Positions 43,242 to 52,076 of a stretch of DNA of 64,000 nt are shown here, one piece after another. The stretch comes from an uncultured Alphaproteobacteria bacterium (lineage in GTDB: Bacteria > Pseudomonadota > Alphaproteobacteria > RF32 > CAG-239). The position numbers and the translations under genes are program-made. Under the pieces are notes generated by a model. That model worked only from the letters and a program-made list of their open reading frames with translations, ran no database searches and was not told the DNA's origin. Location: assembly GCA_934255405.1 (NCBI GenBank), contig CAKQNT010000005.1, forward strand, positions 38,503-102,502, read 5' to 3'. Each line of letters opens with the position of its first letter. Within the stretch, counting starts at the first letter, position 1.

Positions 43242-45935
43242 ATGAGTAAATGGGTATATACATTTGGAAACGGCAACGCCGAAGGCGATGCTACAATGAG
43301 AAATCTCCTTGGTGGTAAGGGTGCTAACCTGGCAGAAATGAACAAGGTTGGCTTGCCTGTACCTCCTGGATTTACAGTTACGACAGAAGTTTGCACTTAT
43401 TACTACAATAATAACCAGACCTATCCGGCTGATTTGAAGGATCAGGTCCGCGAGGCTGTTGCCGGTGTTGAAAAAATCATGGGCAAAAAATTTGCCGATG
43501 CCAGCAATCCGTTGCTGTTTTCAGTTCGTTCCGGCGCCCGCGTTTCTATGCCGGGTATGATGGATACCGTTCTGAACCTCGGTTTGAATGATCAGACTGT
43601 TCAGGCTTTGGCAAAAGCCTCTGGTTCTGAGCGTTTTGCTTATGACTCTTATCGTCGTTTTCTGCAGATGTTCTCTGACGTGGTTTTGGGCGCTGACCTT
43701 GACCTCTATGAAGAAGCTCTGGAAAATATGAAGAAGTCTAAGGGTTACAAGTCTGATACAGATTTGACCGCTGAAGACCTCAAAGAATTGGTTAAAGAGT
43801 ATAAAGCCATCGGTGAGAAAATCGGCAAAGTTGTTCCGCAGGATCCGTGGGATCAGTTGTGGGCAGGTATTGGCGCTGTGTTTGGTTCTTGGATGGCCGC
43901 TCGCGCTATTACATATCGTAAACTCAACAACATTCCGGGCGACTGGGGCACAGCCGTAAATGTTCAGACCATGGTGTTTGGTAATGCCGGCGACGATTGC
44001 GCTACCGGTGTTTGCTTCTCTCGTGATCCGGCTACCGGCGAGAATGTTTATTATGGTGAATATTTGGTAAATGCTCAGGGTGAAGACGTTGTGGCCGGTA
44101 TTCGTACTCCGCAACCGATGGCCTCTAAGGGCGACGGCACTTCTTTGGAAGAAAAATGGCCGCACCTCTATCAGGAGCTGGTTGAGGTTCGTAATAACCT
44201 CGAAGCTCACTACAAAGATATGCAGGATATGGAATTTACTATTGAGCATGGTAAGTTGTGGATGTTGCAGTGCCGTAACGGTAAACGTACCGCCGCCGCC
44301 GCTGTTCGTATGGCAGTTGAGATGGTTGAAGAAGGCCTGATTAACAAAGAAGAAGCTATTATGCGCGTGGGCGCTGATCAGTTGGATCAGTTGTTGCACC
44401 CGATGTTGGATCCGAAGGCTCCGAAAACCGTTATTGCTACCGGTTTGCCGGCTTCTCCGGGCGCCGCTGTAGGTCGTGCCGTATTCTGTGCCGAAGACGC
44501 AGAGGCTTGGGCTGCCAAAGGTGAAAAAGTTATCTTGATTCGTAATGAGACTTCTCCGGAAGATATTGGCGGTATGCACGCTTCTCAGGGTGTTATTACT
44601 GCTCGCGGCGGTATGACCTCTCACGCAGCCGTTGTGGCTCGCGGTATGGGTACTCCGTGCGTATCCGGTTCTCATGAAATCCATATCGATTATGCCAAAA
44701 AGACCATGACAACCGATAAGGGCGTTGTGGTTAAAGAAGGCGATTGGGTATCTTTGGACGGTGCTAAAGGTCAGATTATCGAAGGTCAGGTTCCGACTGT
44801 TAAGGCTGATACCAACAGCGGTAACTTCGGTAAGTTGATGAGCTGGGTTGATGAAATCCGTACTTTGGAAGTTCGCGCTAACGCCGAGACTCCGAAAGAT
44901 GCTCAGACTGCTCGCGATTTTGGCGCTCAGGGTATCGGTTTGGCTCGTACCGAGCATATGTTCTTCGATGCTGAGCGTATTCCGGATATGCGTGCCATGA
45001 TTTTGGCCGACAACGAGGAAGGTCGTCGTACCGCTTTGGCTCGTTTGTTGCCTTATCAGAAACAGGACTTTAAGGATTTGTTCAAAATTATGGACGGTCT
45101 GCCGGTTGTTGTTCGCTTGTTGGATCCGCCTTTGCACGAATTCTTGCCCAATACCGATGCAGAAATGCAGGAATTGGCAAACAAGCTGGGTATGACTCTG
45201 GAAAAAGTTAAACAGCGCGCTAACTCTCTGCACGAAGCTAACCCGATGTTGGGTCATCGTGGTTGCCGTCTGCCGATTACCTATCCGGAAATCTGCGAGA
45301 TGCAAACCCGCGCAATTATCGAGGCAGCTATTGAATGTGCTGATGAAGGCATAAAAGTATTGCCGGAAATCGAAGTTCCGTTGACAGGTTCTAAGAAAGA
45401 GTTGGATATCGTTAAAGATATTATCGATACTACTGCTGCTAAGGTATTTGCTGAAAAAGGCAAGAAGATTGTATACGAAGTAGGCTCTATGATTGAGTTG
45501 CCGCGCGCCGCCCTTAAGGCTGACGAGTTGGCTCAGTCTGCCGAGTTCTTTGGCTTTGGTACTAACGACTTGACCCAAACAACTTTGGGTATGAGCCGTG
45601 ATGATACCGGTGCTATTCTTGACGAATACCGCGCTCGCGGCGTATATGTTGCCGATCCGTTCGCATCTATCGATGTTGAAGGTGTGGGCTGTCTGGTTAA
45701 GATGGCTTGCGAAAAAGCTCGTTGCTCTAACCCGAAAATTTGGTTGGGTGTTTGCGGTGAGCACGGCGGCGATCCGGCATCTATTGACTTCTTCCAGACT
45801 TGCGGCATGAACTATGTTTCTTGCTCTCCGTACCGTGTACCGGTAGCTCGTTTGGCTGCAGCTCAGGCCGCAGTTCGTCATAAAGGCGAGAAGGTTAATA
45901 ATGGTTGCTCTTGCGGTTGCAAAAAAGCCTGCTAA
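43242..45935 (+). CDS. ppdK: Pyruvate phosphate dikinase
   Basis: 897 residues, full length. ATP-grasp N-terminal domain with GGKGANLAEMNKVGLPVPPGFT, swivelling domain with the phospho-histidine motif GGMTSHAAVVARGMG, and C-terminal PEP/pyruvate domain with GTNDLTQTTLG and the catalytic WLGVCGEHGGDP. It interconverts pyruvate, ATP and Pi with PEP, AMP and PPi. The C-terminus ends in a short Cys-rich tail, NNGCSCGCKKAC, which is not part of the enzyme domains. Strong codon bias suggests high expression. Confidence 0.97.
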   Translation: MSKWVYTFGNGNAEGDATMRNLLGGKGANLAEMNKVGLPVPPGFTVTTEVCTYYYNNNQTYPADLKDQVREAVAGVEKIMGKKFADASNPLLFSVRSGARVSMPGMMDTVLNLGLNDQTVQALAKASGSERFAYDSYRRFLQMFSDVVLGADLDLYEEALENMKKSKGYKSDTDLTAEDLKELVKEYKAIGEKIGKVVPQDPWDQLWAGIGAVFGSWMAARAITYRKLNNIPGDWGTAVNVQTMVFGNAGDDCATGVCFSRDPATGENVYYGEYLVNAQGEDVVAGIRTPQPMASKGDGTSLEEKWPHLYQELVEVRNNLEAHYKDMQDMEFTIEHGKLWMLQCRNGKRTAAAAVRMAVEMVEEGLINKEEAIMRVGADQLDQLLHPMLDPKAPKTVIATGLPASPGAAVGRAVFCAEDAEAWAAKGEKVILIRNETSPEDIGGMHASQGVITARGGMTSHAAVVARGMGTPCVSGSHEIHIDYAKKTMTTDKGVVVKEGDWVSLDGAKGQIIEGQVPTVKADTNSGNFGKLMSWVDEIRTLEVRANAETPKDAQTARDFGAQGIGLARTEHMFFDAERIPDMRAMILADNEEGRRTALARLLPYQKQDFKDLFKIMDGLPVVVRLLDPPLHEFLPNTDAEMQELANKLGMTLEKVKQRANSLHEANPMLGHRGCRLPITYPEICEMQTRAIIEAAIECADEGIKVLPEIEVPLTGSKKELDIVKDIIDTTAAKVFAEKGKKIVYEVGSMIELPRAALKADELAQSAEFFGFGTNDLTQTTLGMSRDDTGAILDEYRARGVYVADPFASIDVEGVGCLVKMACEKARCSNPKIWLGVCGEHGGDPASIDFFQTCGMNYVSCSPYRVPVARLAAAQAAVRHKGEKVNNGCSCGCKKAC

Positions 45936-45956
45936 TTTTTAGCGACTAATCTAAGG

Positions 45957-45992
45957 AAAGCTCCCGTTCGGTTCCGAATCGGGAGCTTTTTT
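45957..45992 (+). terminator. Intrinsic terminator of ppdK
   Basis: aaagctcccg (45957-45966) pairs with cgggagcttt (45980-45989); T run follows. Confidence 0.9.
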
Positions 45993-46258
45993 TTGCTTGG
46001 GGGAGAGCGGAGAATCAACTAAAGTTGTATTTAAGAATCGGCAATATGCATTATCTAATTTTTATAATTTGATTTTTAGTATCAGAAATGCATTCGAAAA
46101 GGCTTATGGAGTATTTTGAGCCTAAAAAATGCAAAAAAATATTTTTTTTTGCGGAGTATTTGTTTTTGTTATTGAAAATTAAATTTTTATTGCTTAAGTT
46201 AGGACTGTATTAGTTATTTAACGATTACGAATATTTAAACCATATGGAGAATATAAAA

Positions 46259-46720
46259 ATGAAAAAGCTTTTGAGTTTGTTCTGTGCAATCATTGCTTTG
46301 TCCGGCTGCTCTGCCTTGGGTGAGAGCTCTTTGTTCGGCGGCAGCGAGTGCGAATCTAAAATGGCTCGTGATTTTATGGAAAATGCTGAAGACAGAGTTT
46401 TCTTCGCATTTGATAGCTCTGCAATCAGTGCTGATTCTGCCGAAATCCTGAATACTCAGGTTAAATGGTTGAAGAAACATGAGAATGTAAACGTTGTTGT
46501 TCAAGGTTACTGCGATGAGCGCGGTACTCGTGAATACAACTTGGCTTTGGGTGAGCGTCGTGCCAACGCCGTTAAGCAGTATCTGGCTTCTCAGGGCGTA
46601 GCTGCTGACCGCATTTCTACCATTTCTTATGGTAAAGAGCGTCCGGCCGTTTTGGGCAACAACGAAGCTGCTTGGGCTCAGAACCGTCGTGCTGTTACCG
46701 TTATTAAAGCCGGTAACTAA
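46259..46720 (+). CDS. pal: Peptidoglycan-associated lipoprotein Pal
   Basis: 153 residues. Lipobox LSGC with Cys17, short linker, then the OmpA-C peptidoglycan-binding domain: FFAFDSSAISADSAEIL, VVQGYCDERGTREYNLALGERRANAVK, ISYGKERPAV and QNRRAV. Pal links outer membrane to peptidoglycan in the Tol-Pal system. The start at 46259 has GGAG 9 nt upstream. tolQRAB are not in view; cpoB follows after a terminator. Confidence 0.95.
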   Translation: MKKLLSLFCAIIALSGCSALGESSLFGGSECESKMARDFMENAEDRVFFAFDSSAISADSAEILNTQVKWLKKHENVNVVVQGYCDERGTREYNLALGERRANAVKQYLASQGVAADRISTISYGKERPAVLGNNEAAWAQNRRAVTVIKAGN

Positions 46721-46747
46721 TTCGACTTTTAGGTTAAGTTAAAAATT

Positions 46748-46776
46748 GCGCACCTTAGCGGGTGCGCTTTTTTTTA
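46748..46776 (+). terminator. Intrinsic terminator of pal
   Basis: gcgcacc (46748-46754) and ggtgcgc (46761-46767), loop of six, then Ts. Confidence 0.85.
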
Positions 46777-46845
46777 TGCTTGTTATTATCTGAAAAGTAA
46801 ATTATCTTGTAACAGTTAAATTAATTTTTGTAACTCGAGGTAAAT

Positions 46846-47694
46846 ATGAAAACGGCTAAAATTCTGTTGATGTCATCAGTGTTGTTTTTGAATGCGGTGC
46901 CGGTGCGGGCGCAAAACGCTTTGCAGGCGGAAATTGACCAGCTGCGTGAAGATGTGCAGGTTTTGCAACGTCAGGCGTATCGAGAAAAACAAGACGGAAT
47001 AAATCCGGCTTCGGCGCAGAGCGTGGCGGTGCAAATGGGGCAGTTTGATGAAAATTTGCGGAAGGCAGTCGGCAAAATTGATGAACTTGAGTACAAAATC
47101 AAAACCCTTAATGAGCGCCTTGATGTTATGAATAAGGATATTGATATGCGCTTTAAGATGTATGAGGGCAAACCTTTAAGCGGTGGCGGAATGGGTGCGG
47201 CTGACGCGGCGCCTAAAAAGTTTGATGCTCCGGTGGCAAACGGAGCTCCGGCTTCAATCCTTGGAGGAGCCGTGTCCAAGGGAGAAGATTTGGCGCCGGT
47301 AAAAACTCAGTCGGCAGAGGATATTTATAAGCAGGGAATGACGGCGATTAATGCCGGCAATAATGAAGAGGCTGCGCAAAAATTTACGGCACTGATGACC
47401 AAATATCCTGAGCATAAATTGGCCGGTAATGCTCAATATTGGCTGGGCGAGGCGTATTATGCCCAAAAAGATTATGCTAAAGCAGCAGTGGCGTTTGGTA
47501 AAGGTTTGGAAAAATATAAGGACGGAAATAAAGGCGCAGACAGCCTGCTGAAACTGGGAATGTCTATGCGCGAATTGGGCAAAAAAGATGAGGCTTGCAC
47601 GGCGTTTAAGACCCTGCCGACGGAGTTTCCTAAGGCAGAAGATGTGACCAAGACCAAAGCGGCGAATTTTGCCAGGGCGCTGGAGTGTAAGTAG
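46846..47694 (+). CDS. cpoB: Tol-Pal system protein CpoB/YbgF
   Basis: 282 residues. Signal peptide (MKTAKILLMSSVLFLNAVPVRA|Q), a coiled-coil trimerisation region (residues about 25-105), a Gly/Ala linker, then C-terminal TPRs with DIYKQGMTAINAGNNEEAAQKF and AQYWLGEAYYAQKDYAKAAVAF. CpoB coordinates Tol-Pal with septal peptidoglycan synthesis. Its stop directly abuts the GTG of tilS. Confidence 0.9.
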   Translation: MKTAKILLMSSVLFLNAVPVRAQNALQAEIDQLREDVQVLQRQAYREKQDGINPASAQSVAVQMGQFDENLRKAVGKIDELEYKIKTLNERLDVMNKDIDMRFKMYEGKPLSGGGMGAADAAPKKFDAPVANGAPASILGGAVSKGEDLAPVKTQSAEDIYKQGMTAINAGNNEEAAQKFTALMTKYPEHKLAGNAQYWLGEAYYAQKDYAKAAVAFGKGLEKYKDGNKGADSLLKLGMSMRELGKKDEACTAFKTLPTEFPKAEDVTKTKAANFARALECK

Positions 47695-48762
47695 GTGCAA
47701 AAGTTCTTTGAGCGCTATCCTTTGACTGATGAAATTGTCGCCGCCGGAGTTTCCGGCGGCGCCGATTCTTTGGCGCTGGTGTTGCGGCTCAAAGAAATCG
47801 GGCGCAAAGTGGTGGCGCTTAGTGTCGACCATGGGTTGCGTGCGGAATCTCGTGCCGAAGCTGAGTATGTGGCTCGGCTGATGAATGAGGCAGGGATTGA
47901 ACATCATATTTTGACATGGCAAGGTGAAAAACCAATCGCGGCAATAGAAGCCGAGGCGCGAGAGGCCAGATATCAATTGCTAACAGACTGGTGCAAGGAA
48001 CATAAAGTAAAATATTTGGCAGTCGGGCATCATCGCCGCGATCAGGCGGAGACCTTTTTGCTGCGGCTGCAAAGAGGTAGCGGTTTGTATGGTTTGAGCG
48101 GAATGCTGCCGATTTCTGAACGAAACGGGATTATGGTTATTCGTCCTCAGCTTGAAGATGATCCGGAAGATTTGCGAAATTATTTGCGCGCAAAGGGAAT
48201 TGCGTGGGTGGAAGATCCGTCGAACCAATGTTTGGATTTTCAGCGTGTTAAAATGCGAAAATTTTTGCCGGAGCTGGAGCGACAAATCGGTATTAGCGAG
48301 GCAAGGTTGGCTAATACAGCAAAGATTTTGGCGCGGAGCCGCGAATATATTGAATCTGTGGTAACAAACTGTATTGATAATAAGGTTCGTTGCTATGGTA
48401 GACATATTTTTTCTTTTGCCGATGGTTGGTTGGCGCGGTTGCATGAGGAAATAGCTTATCGTGTGTTGGCGGAACTGCTGTGTCGGTGCGCTGATTTGGA
48501 TTATGCGCCGGAAGCTGAAGAAATCTTGCATCTGCTGGCAGAAATGAAAAAAAGTTTTAGGGGGGCAACTCTCGGCGGTTGTGAAATTTTTGTTGCGCAG
48601 AAACGGATTTGGATTGTTCCGGAATTGCGCAGTACAGAAGTGATGAGCAAAGCCGAGTGGGATGAGTGCTTGCAATTTTTGCCGCAATATGCTAATTCCG
48701 GACTCCCGTATAAGGTGCGTCGGGCATTGTGTTTTGAATATAAGAAGGTGGCAAATGGCTAA
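47695..48762 (+). CDS. tilS: tRNA(Ile)-lysidine synthase
   Basis: 355 residues. PP-loop S20GGADS25, then LSVDHGLRAESRAEAEYV, and VGHHRRDQAETFLLRL. TilS converts C34 of the minor tRNA-Ile(CAU) to lysidine so it reads AUA. GTG start immediately after the cpoB stop. The C-terminal part is short and weakly conserved, as usual. Its stop overlaps the smpB ATG by 8 bp (ATGGCTAA). Confidence 0.93.
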   Translation: MQKFFERYPLTDEIVAAGVSGGADSLALVLRLKEIGRKVVALSVDHGLRAESRAEAEYVARLMNEAGIEHHILTWQGEKPIAAIEAEAREARYQLLTDWCKEHKVKYLAVGHHRRDQAETFLLRLQRGSGLYGLSGMLPISERNGIMVIRPQLEDDPEDLRNYLRAKGIAWVEDPSNQCLDFQRVKMRKFLPELERQIGISEARLANTAKILARSREYIESVVTNCIDNKVRCYGRHIFSFADGWLARLHEEIAYRVLAELLCRCADLDYAPEAEEILHLLAEMKKSFRGATLGGCEIFVAQKRIWIVPELRSTEVMSKAEWDECLQFLPQYANSGLPYKVRRALCFEYKKVANG

Positions 48763-49225
48763 AAAAAATAAGAGTGATTTTATATCTACCGGACTGGTTG
48801 CGCAAAACCGGCGGGCTCATTTTGACTATCTGATAGAAGAAAAATTTGTGGCCGGATTAGAACTGACCGGAACCGAGGTGAAATCTCTGCGGCTGGGGCA
48901 TGCGAATATTACAGACGCGTTCGGAGTGGAAAAAAATGGTGAGCTCTATATGTCTAATATGTTTATTGCCGAGTATGCCAACAAGGGATATGCCAGCCAT
49001 GCCGAAAAACGCGACCGCAAACTCCTGCTGAAACATAAAGAAATAATAGATATAATCAATGCGCTATCGCGCAAGGGTTCTACCCTCGTGGCTATGAGAT
49101 TGTTTTTTAATGACAAAGGATTGGCTAAACTGGAAGTCGGTTTGGGACGAGGAAAAAAGAACTATGATAAGCGAGAGGCTATTAAGAATCGGGAAGTTAG
49201 TAGGAATATAAGCAGGCTCATCTAG
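48755..49225 (+). CDS. smpB: SsrA-binding protein SmpB
   Basis: 156 residues. Beta-barrel with NRRAHFDYLIEEKFVAGLELTGTEVKSLR, YMSNMFIAEY, and the C-terminal KKNYDKREAIKNREVSRNISRLI tail that enters the ribosome. Works with tmRNA to rescue stalled ribosomes. Start at 48755 set by the overlap with tilS. Ends before a palindromic repeat. Confidence 0.96.
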   Translation: MAKKNKSDFISTGLVAQNRRAHFDYLIEEKFVAGLELTGTEVKSLRLGHANITDAFGVEKNGELYMSNMFIAEYANKGYASHAEKRDRKLLLKHKEIIDIINALSRKGSTLVAMRLFFNDKGLAKLEVGLGRGKKNYDKREAIKNREVSRNISRLI

Positions 49226-49234
49226 CTAATTAGG

Positions 49235-49360
49235 CAAGCTCGTCTAGCGGCACATCTAGAGCGATTTTACGGTGACAGAAAATGCTCACGTACTAATCGT
49301 GTACGCTCCGCTTTTCAGCACCTAGAAATCACTCTATCTGTACCACTATCCGAGCTTGCT
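49235..49360. repeat. Large imperfect palindrome (GTAC-core family), copy 6
   Basis: 126 bp, CAAGCTCG to CGAGCTTG. GGCACATCTAGAGCGATTTT pairs with AAATCACTCTATCTGTACC; centre TCACGTAC (49286-49293), loop, GTACGCTC. Lies 10 bp after smpB. Confidence 0.85.
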
Positions 49361-49376
49361 AGAGATTGTGTGTGAA

Positions 49377-49415
49377 AAAAAGCTGAAAATTCAAAAATGA
49401 ATTTTCAGCTTTTTT
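49377..49415. terminator. Perfect 16-bp hairpin after the palindrome
   Basis: aaaaagctgaaaattc (49377-49392) pairs with gaattttcagcttttt (49399-49414), T run following. The stem is the same sequence that surrounds the core of copy 2 at 32304-32346, but here without the GTAC core. Likely terminator for smpB. Confidence 0.8.
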
Positions 49416-49424
49416 GTGGGGTCT

Positions 49425-49464
49425 GTCATTGCGCGAACGGCGGTAGCCGCGAGAAGCAATCCAT
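49425..49464. repeat. GTCATTGCG...GAAGCAATCC element
   Basis: gtcattgcgcg...gagaagcaatccat resembles a short dispersed intergenic repeat with the same ends (GTCATTGCGAG...GAAGCAATC) that I recall from many proteobacterial genomes. Only one copy is in this window. Confidence 0.45.
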
Positions 49465-49588
49465 CTTTTTCTCAAGGCAAAAAATAATCAGTCGATAGTT
49501 GTTGAAAACTAAGCGTTAGCACTGGAAAAAGCAGTCTTTAGGTGCTATTTAATTTTTGAGAAAGTGCGACAAAAGGAGTAAAGAGAGT

Positions 49589-51496
49589 ATGACCGGAAAG
49601 ATAAGTTTAACTGCGAGTATGCGCAGTAACTTATTGAGCCTGCAGAACATCAGCAGGCAGGTTAGCTCTACCCAAAACAAACTCGCCACCGGCAATAAAG
49701 TAAATTCTGCCATAGATAATCCTAGTTCATACTACACCGCGCGCAGTCTTACAAATAGAGCCAATGATCTTGACGCCTTATTAGACTCAATGGGGCAGGC
49801 GGTGAGCACCATCAAAACCGCCACCACTGCCTTAGAAACCGGCGCCGCATTCCTAGAACAAGCCGCGGCTGTTGCCACGTCCGCATTGGAAACAGCAAAA
49901 ATTCCCAGCAAAGAATGGTTTGAAAGTCAGGATAATGTTTCGGCAGTGGTCAGTAATTGGAGCGAGCTCAAAGCCGCGCTGGACAGCGGCAAAGCCGGCA
50001 ATATTGTAATTTGCGGCAACATAACCGCTGAAGACACTATAACCTTAAAAGCCGGACAAAACTTAGTCGGCGTTGGCTACTACGGAGTATCAGAGCCGGA
50101 CACCGATAAATTCTCGCAAATCAGTATAGACTTAGAAAAACTAGGGCTGACATATGGCATTAAAGCAGAAGCAGATAATTTATTGATTTCCGACATTTCA
50201 GTTAAGGCGATAACAAGAAAATCCGTAGTCAGTCAAATAATTAATTTTTTAGGTACATCAAACCACATATTGCAAAATATCGATATCATGATGGATAATG
50301 GTGAGCAAGATAGTTATATGCAAAATAAAGATGTTAAGTCAAAAGGTATATCAAGCGGTACTAACATAGGATTTTATGGCGTAAATACAATTTCAGAAAC
50401 CAATTATAATTCTGCAAAAGCTATAGTATCGTATGGTGTTGGAGGTTCTAGTGCGCATGTTTATGGTGAACTAAATATATCCTTGAGGCAAAGAGGTTCT
50501 AGGGGAGTGGGAGGGGCCATCTTAAATGCTGAAAACAATGCCACCTTGAATATATCATCAGAATTTATCGGGATTGAAAATGGAACATCAAATTTTACTG
50601 GTAATGCAAAAATAAATATTATATCACAAGTCGGTTTGTCCGTTGGGACTTGTAATGTTAACGATAAAGCTATCTTAAATATTAGAGCTAGTCAATTCAC
50701 TGATTGTAGAGATAACTTGACATTCAATATTAATTCTCAAATGTCTAAAACTAACATTAGTGTTATACAAAATCTTTTTGATAGTTCTCAGGCTAAGACA
50801 ACTATCAAAGCCGTATCCGGTTCAAAGATGAGTGTGAATGGTAAGGTTTACAAAGCAGAGAAGGCGATTAGTGATAATACCATGAACGGTAATAATATGC
50901 CGGCGGGATTTGTGGAAGTTGCGGGAGTAGTGGCTGACCCCGTGCCAAGTTTGGATTGGCTCAAAGAACAGAATGCTAATCGCAGTATGGATTATAAATA
51001 CAAAAATGAGGCAAAGGAAAATAGTAAGCAATATTCAGAGATAGTCGGTCAGTATGATTCGGTGATAAAAGACGCTTCATATAAGGGCACGAATTTATTA
51101 AAAGAGGACAAGCTCAATGTGCGGTTTAATGAGAGCGGCAGCGCCGATTTGAACGTGTCTGGCAAGGATATGTCAGCAGGCTCATTAGGGCTAAATACGG
51201 TTGATTGGCAGAATCAGGGCGACATTGCCCAAAGCCTCAAAGAAATCGCCAGCGCTTTGAAAAGTATCAGAGCCTTTACCGCGGAGCTGGGGAATAATTA
51301 TTCAATTATAACTTCAAGGCAGGATTTTACCGAGAATTTGATAAATATTTTGACCGAGGGTGCGGATAAGTTAACCCTTGCGGATATGAACGAGGAATCC
51401 GCCAATATGCTGGCACTACAAACCAGACAGCAATTAGCGATAAACTCACTATCCCTCGCATCGCAAGCGGCACAATCTATAATGAAGTTGTTTTAG
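49589..51496 (+). CDS. Flagellin with a large beta-helix-like central insert
   Basis: 635 residues. N-terminal D0/D1 flagellin helices (1-105): SLTASMRSNLLSLQNISRQV, TGNKVNSAIDNPSSYYTARSL. C-terminal D1/D0 (about 479-635): DSVIKDASYKGTNLL, NMLALQTRQQLAINSLSLASQAAQSIMKLF. Between them, residues about 110-460, lies a domain that starts like pectate-lyase-type beta-helices (WSELKAALDSGKAGNIVICGN, LKAGQNLVGVGYYG) and continues as Asn/Ser/Ile-rich repeats. Polymerises as filament; the insert should face outward. Start at 49589 follows AAGGAG; a longer ORF begins at 49556. Monocistronic, downstream of a repeat. Confidence 0.85.
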   Translation: MTGKISLTASMRSNLLSLQNISRQVSSTQNKLATGNKVNSAIDNPSSYYTARSLTNRANDLDALLDSMGQAVSTIKTATTALETGAAFLEQAAAVATSALETAKIPSKEWFESQDNVSAVVSNWSELKAALDSGKAGNIVICGNITAEDTITLKAGQNLVGVGYYGVSEPDTDKFSQISIDLEKLGLTYGIKAEADNLLISDISVKAITRKSVVSQIINFLGTSNHILQNIDIMMDNGEQDSYMQNKDVKSKGISSGTNIGFYGVNTISETNYNSAKAIVSYGVGGSSAHVYGELNISLRQRGSRGVGGAILNAENNATLNISSEFIGIENGTSNFTGNAKINIISQVGLSVGTCNVNDKAILNIRASQFTDCRDNLTFNINSQMSKTNISVIQNLFDSSQAKTTIKAVSGSKMSVNGKVYKAEKAISDNTMNGNNMPAGFVEVAGVVADPVPSLDWLKEQNANRSMDYKYKNEAKENSKQYSEIVGQYDSVIKDASYKGTNLLKEDKLNVRFNESGSADLNVSGKDMSAGSLGLNTVDWQNQGDIAQSLKEIASALKSIRAFTAELGNNYSIITSRQDFTENLINILTEGADKLTLADMNEESANMLALQTRQQLAINSLSLASQAAQSIMKLF

Positions 51497-51497
51497 G

Positions 51498-51523
51498 CAA
51501 GCACGTCTAGAGCGGCGTATCTA
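51498..51523. repeat. Partial arm of the palindrome family
   Basis: caagcacgtctagagcggcgtatctaa resembles the CAAGCTCGTCTAGCGGCGCATCTAGA end of copies 6 and 7, without core or right arm. Confidence 0.5.
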
Positions 51524-51551
51524 ATAACAAAAATTCTTTAAGAAAGTTGGC

Positions 51552-52010
51552 TTACTTATTTCTTTTGTTTTGGAAAAATTTTTTCAAAATCCGGCTGCAT
51601 TCGTCAGCCAGCAATCCACTATGTATTTGGGGGCGGTGATGGCAGGTGGGCTGTTCATAAAACCTTACGCCGCTGACGACTGCGCCGCCTTTGGTATCGG
51701 TGGCGCCAAAATACAGATTCTCTATTCGGGCAAAAGAAATTGCCGCGGCGCACATAGTGCATGGTTCTAAGGTTACGTATAAATCTAATCCGCGCAGACG
51801 ATTGGTGCCAAGTTTTTGGCAAGCGGTCTGAATTGCTTTGATTTCGGCATGAGCAGTGGCGTCTTCTATATGTTGGCTGAGGTTGTAACTTTCGGCAATA
51901 ATCTCGTTGCTCTGAGGGTTGACTATAACACAACCAATCGGCACTTCATCTTGTTCGGCGGCCTGTTCAGCTAATTGCAACGCGCGGCGCATATAATCCA
52001 TATTTTCCAT
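51552..52010 (-). CDS. tadA: tRNA-specific adenosine deaminase
   Basis: 152 residues. Zinc deaminase motifs: HAEIKAIQTAC (His-Ala-Glu) and TLEPCTMCAAAISFARI (PCxxC). TadA converts A34 to inosine in tRNA-Arg(ACG), an essential function. An N-terminal RALQLAEQAAEQDEVPIGCVIV completes the fold. Divergent from rluB. Confidence 0.95.
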   Translation of the reverse strand: MENMDYMRRALQLAEQAAEQDEVPIGCVIVNPQSNEIIAESYNLSQHIEDATAHAEIKAIQTACQKLGTNRLRGLDLYVTLEPCTMCAAAISFARIENLYFGATDTKGGAVVSGVRFYEQPTCHHRPQIHSGLLADECSRILKKFFQNKRNK

Positions 52011-52076
52011 GAGATTCCTTTTTTGTTGTAATTTAGTTTGATTATGCTAAATCTAAAACAAAAAGGAAAGTATAAA

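Noticed and set aside
43521..45881. 786-codon open frame on the minus strand, opposite ppdK
   Set aside because: It is the antisense shadow of a highly biased real gene; composition (His/Asn/Gln-rich) is not protein-like and there is no start context.
49470..49588. Sigma28 promoter before flagellin (GTCGATAG near 49492)
   Set aside because: Only a partial match to GCCGATAA with no suitable -35 TAAA element at the right distance.
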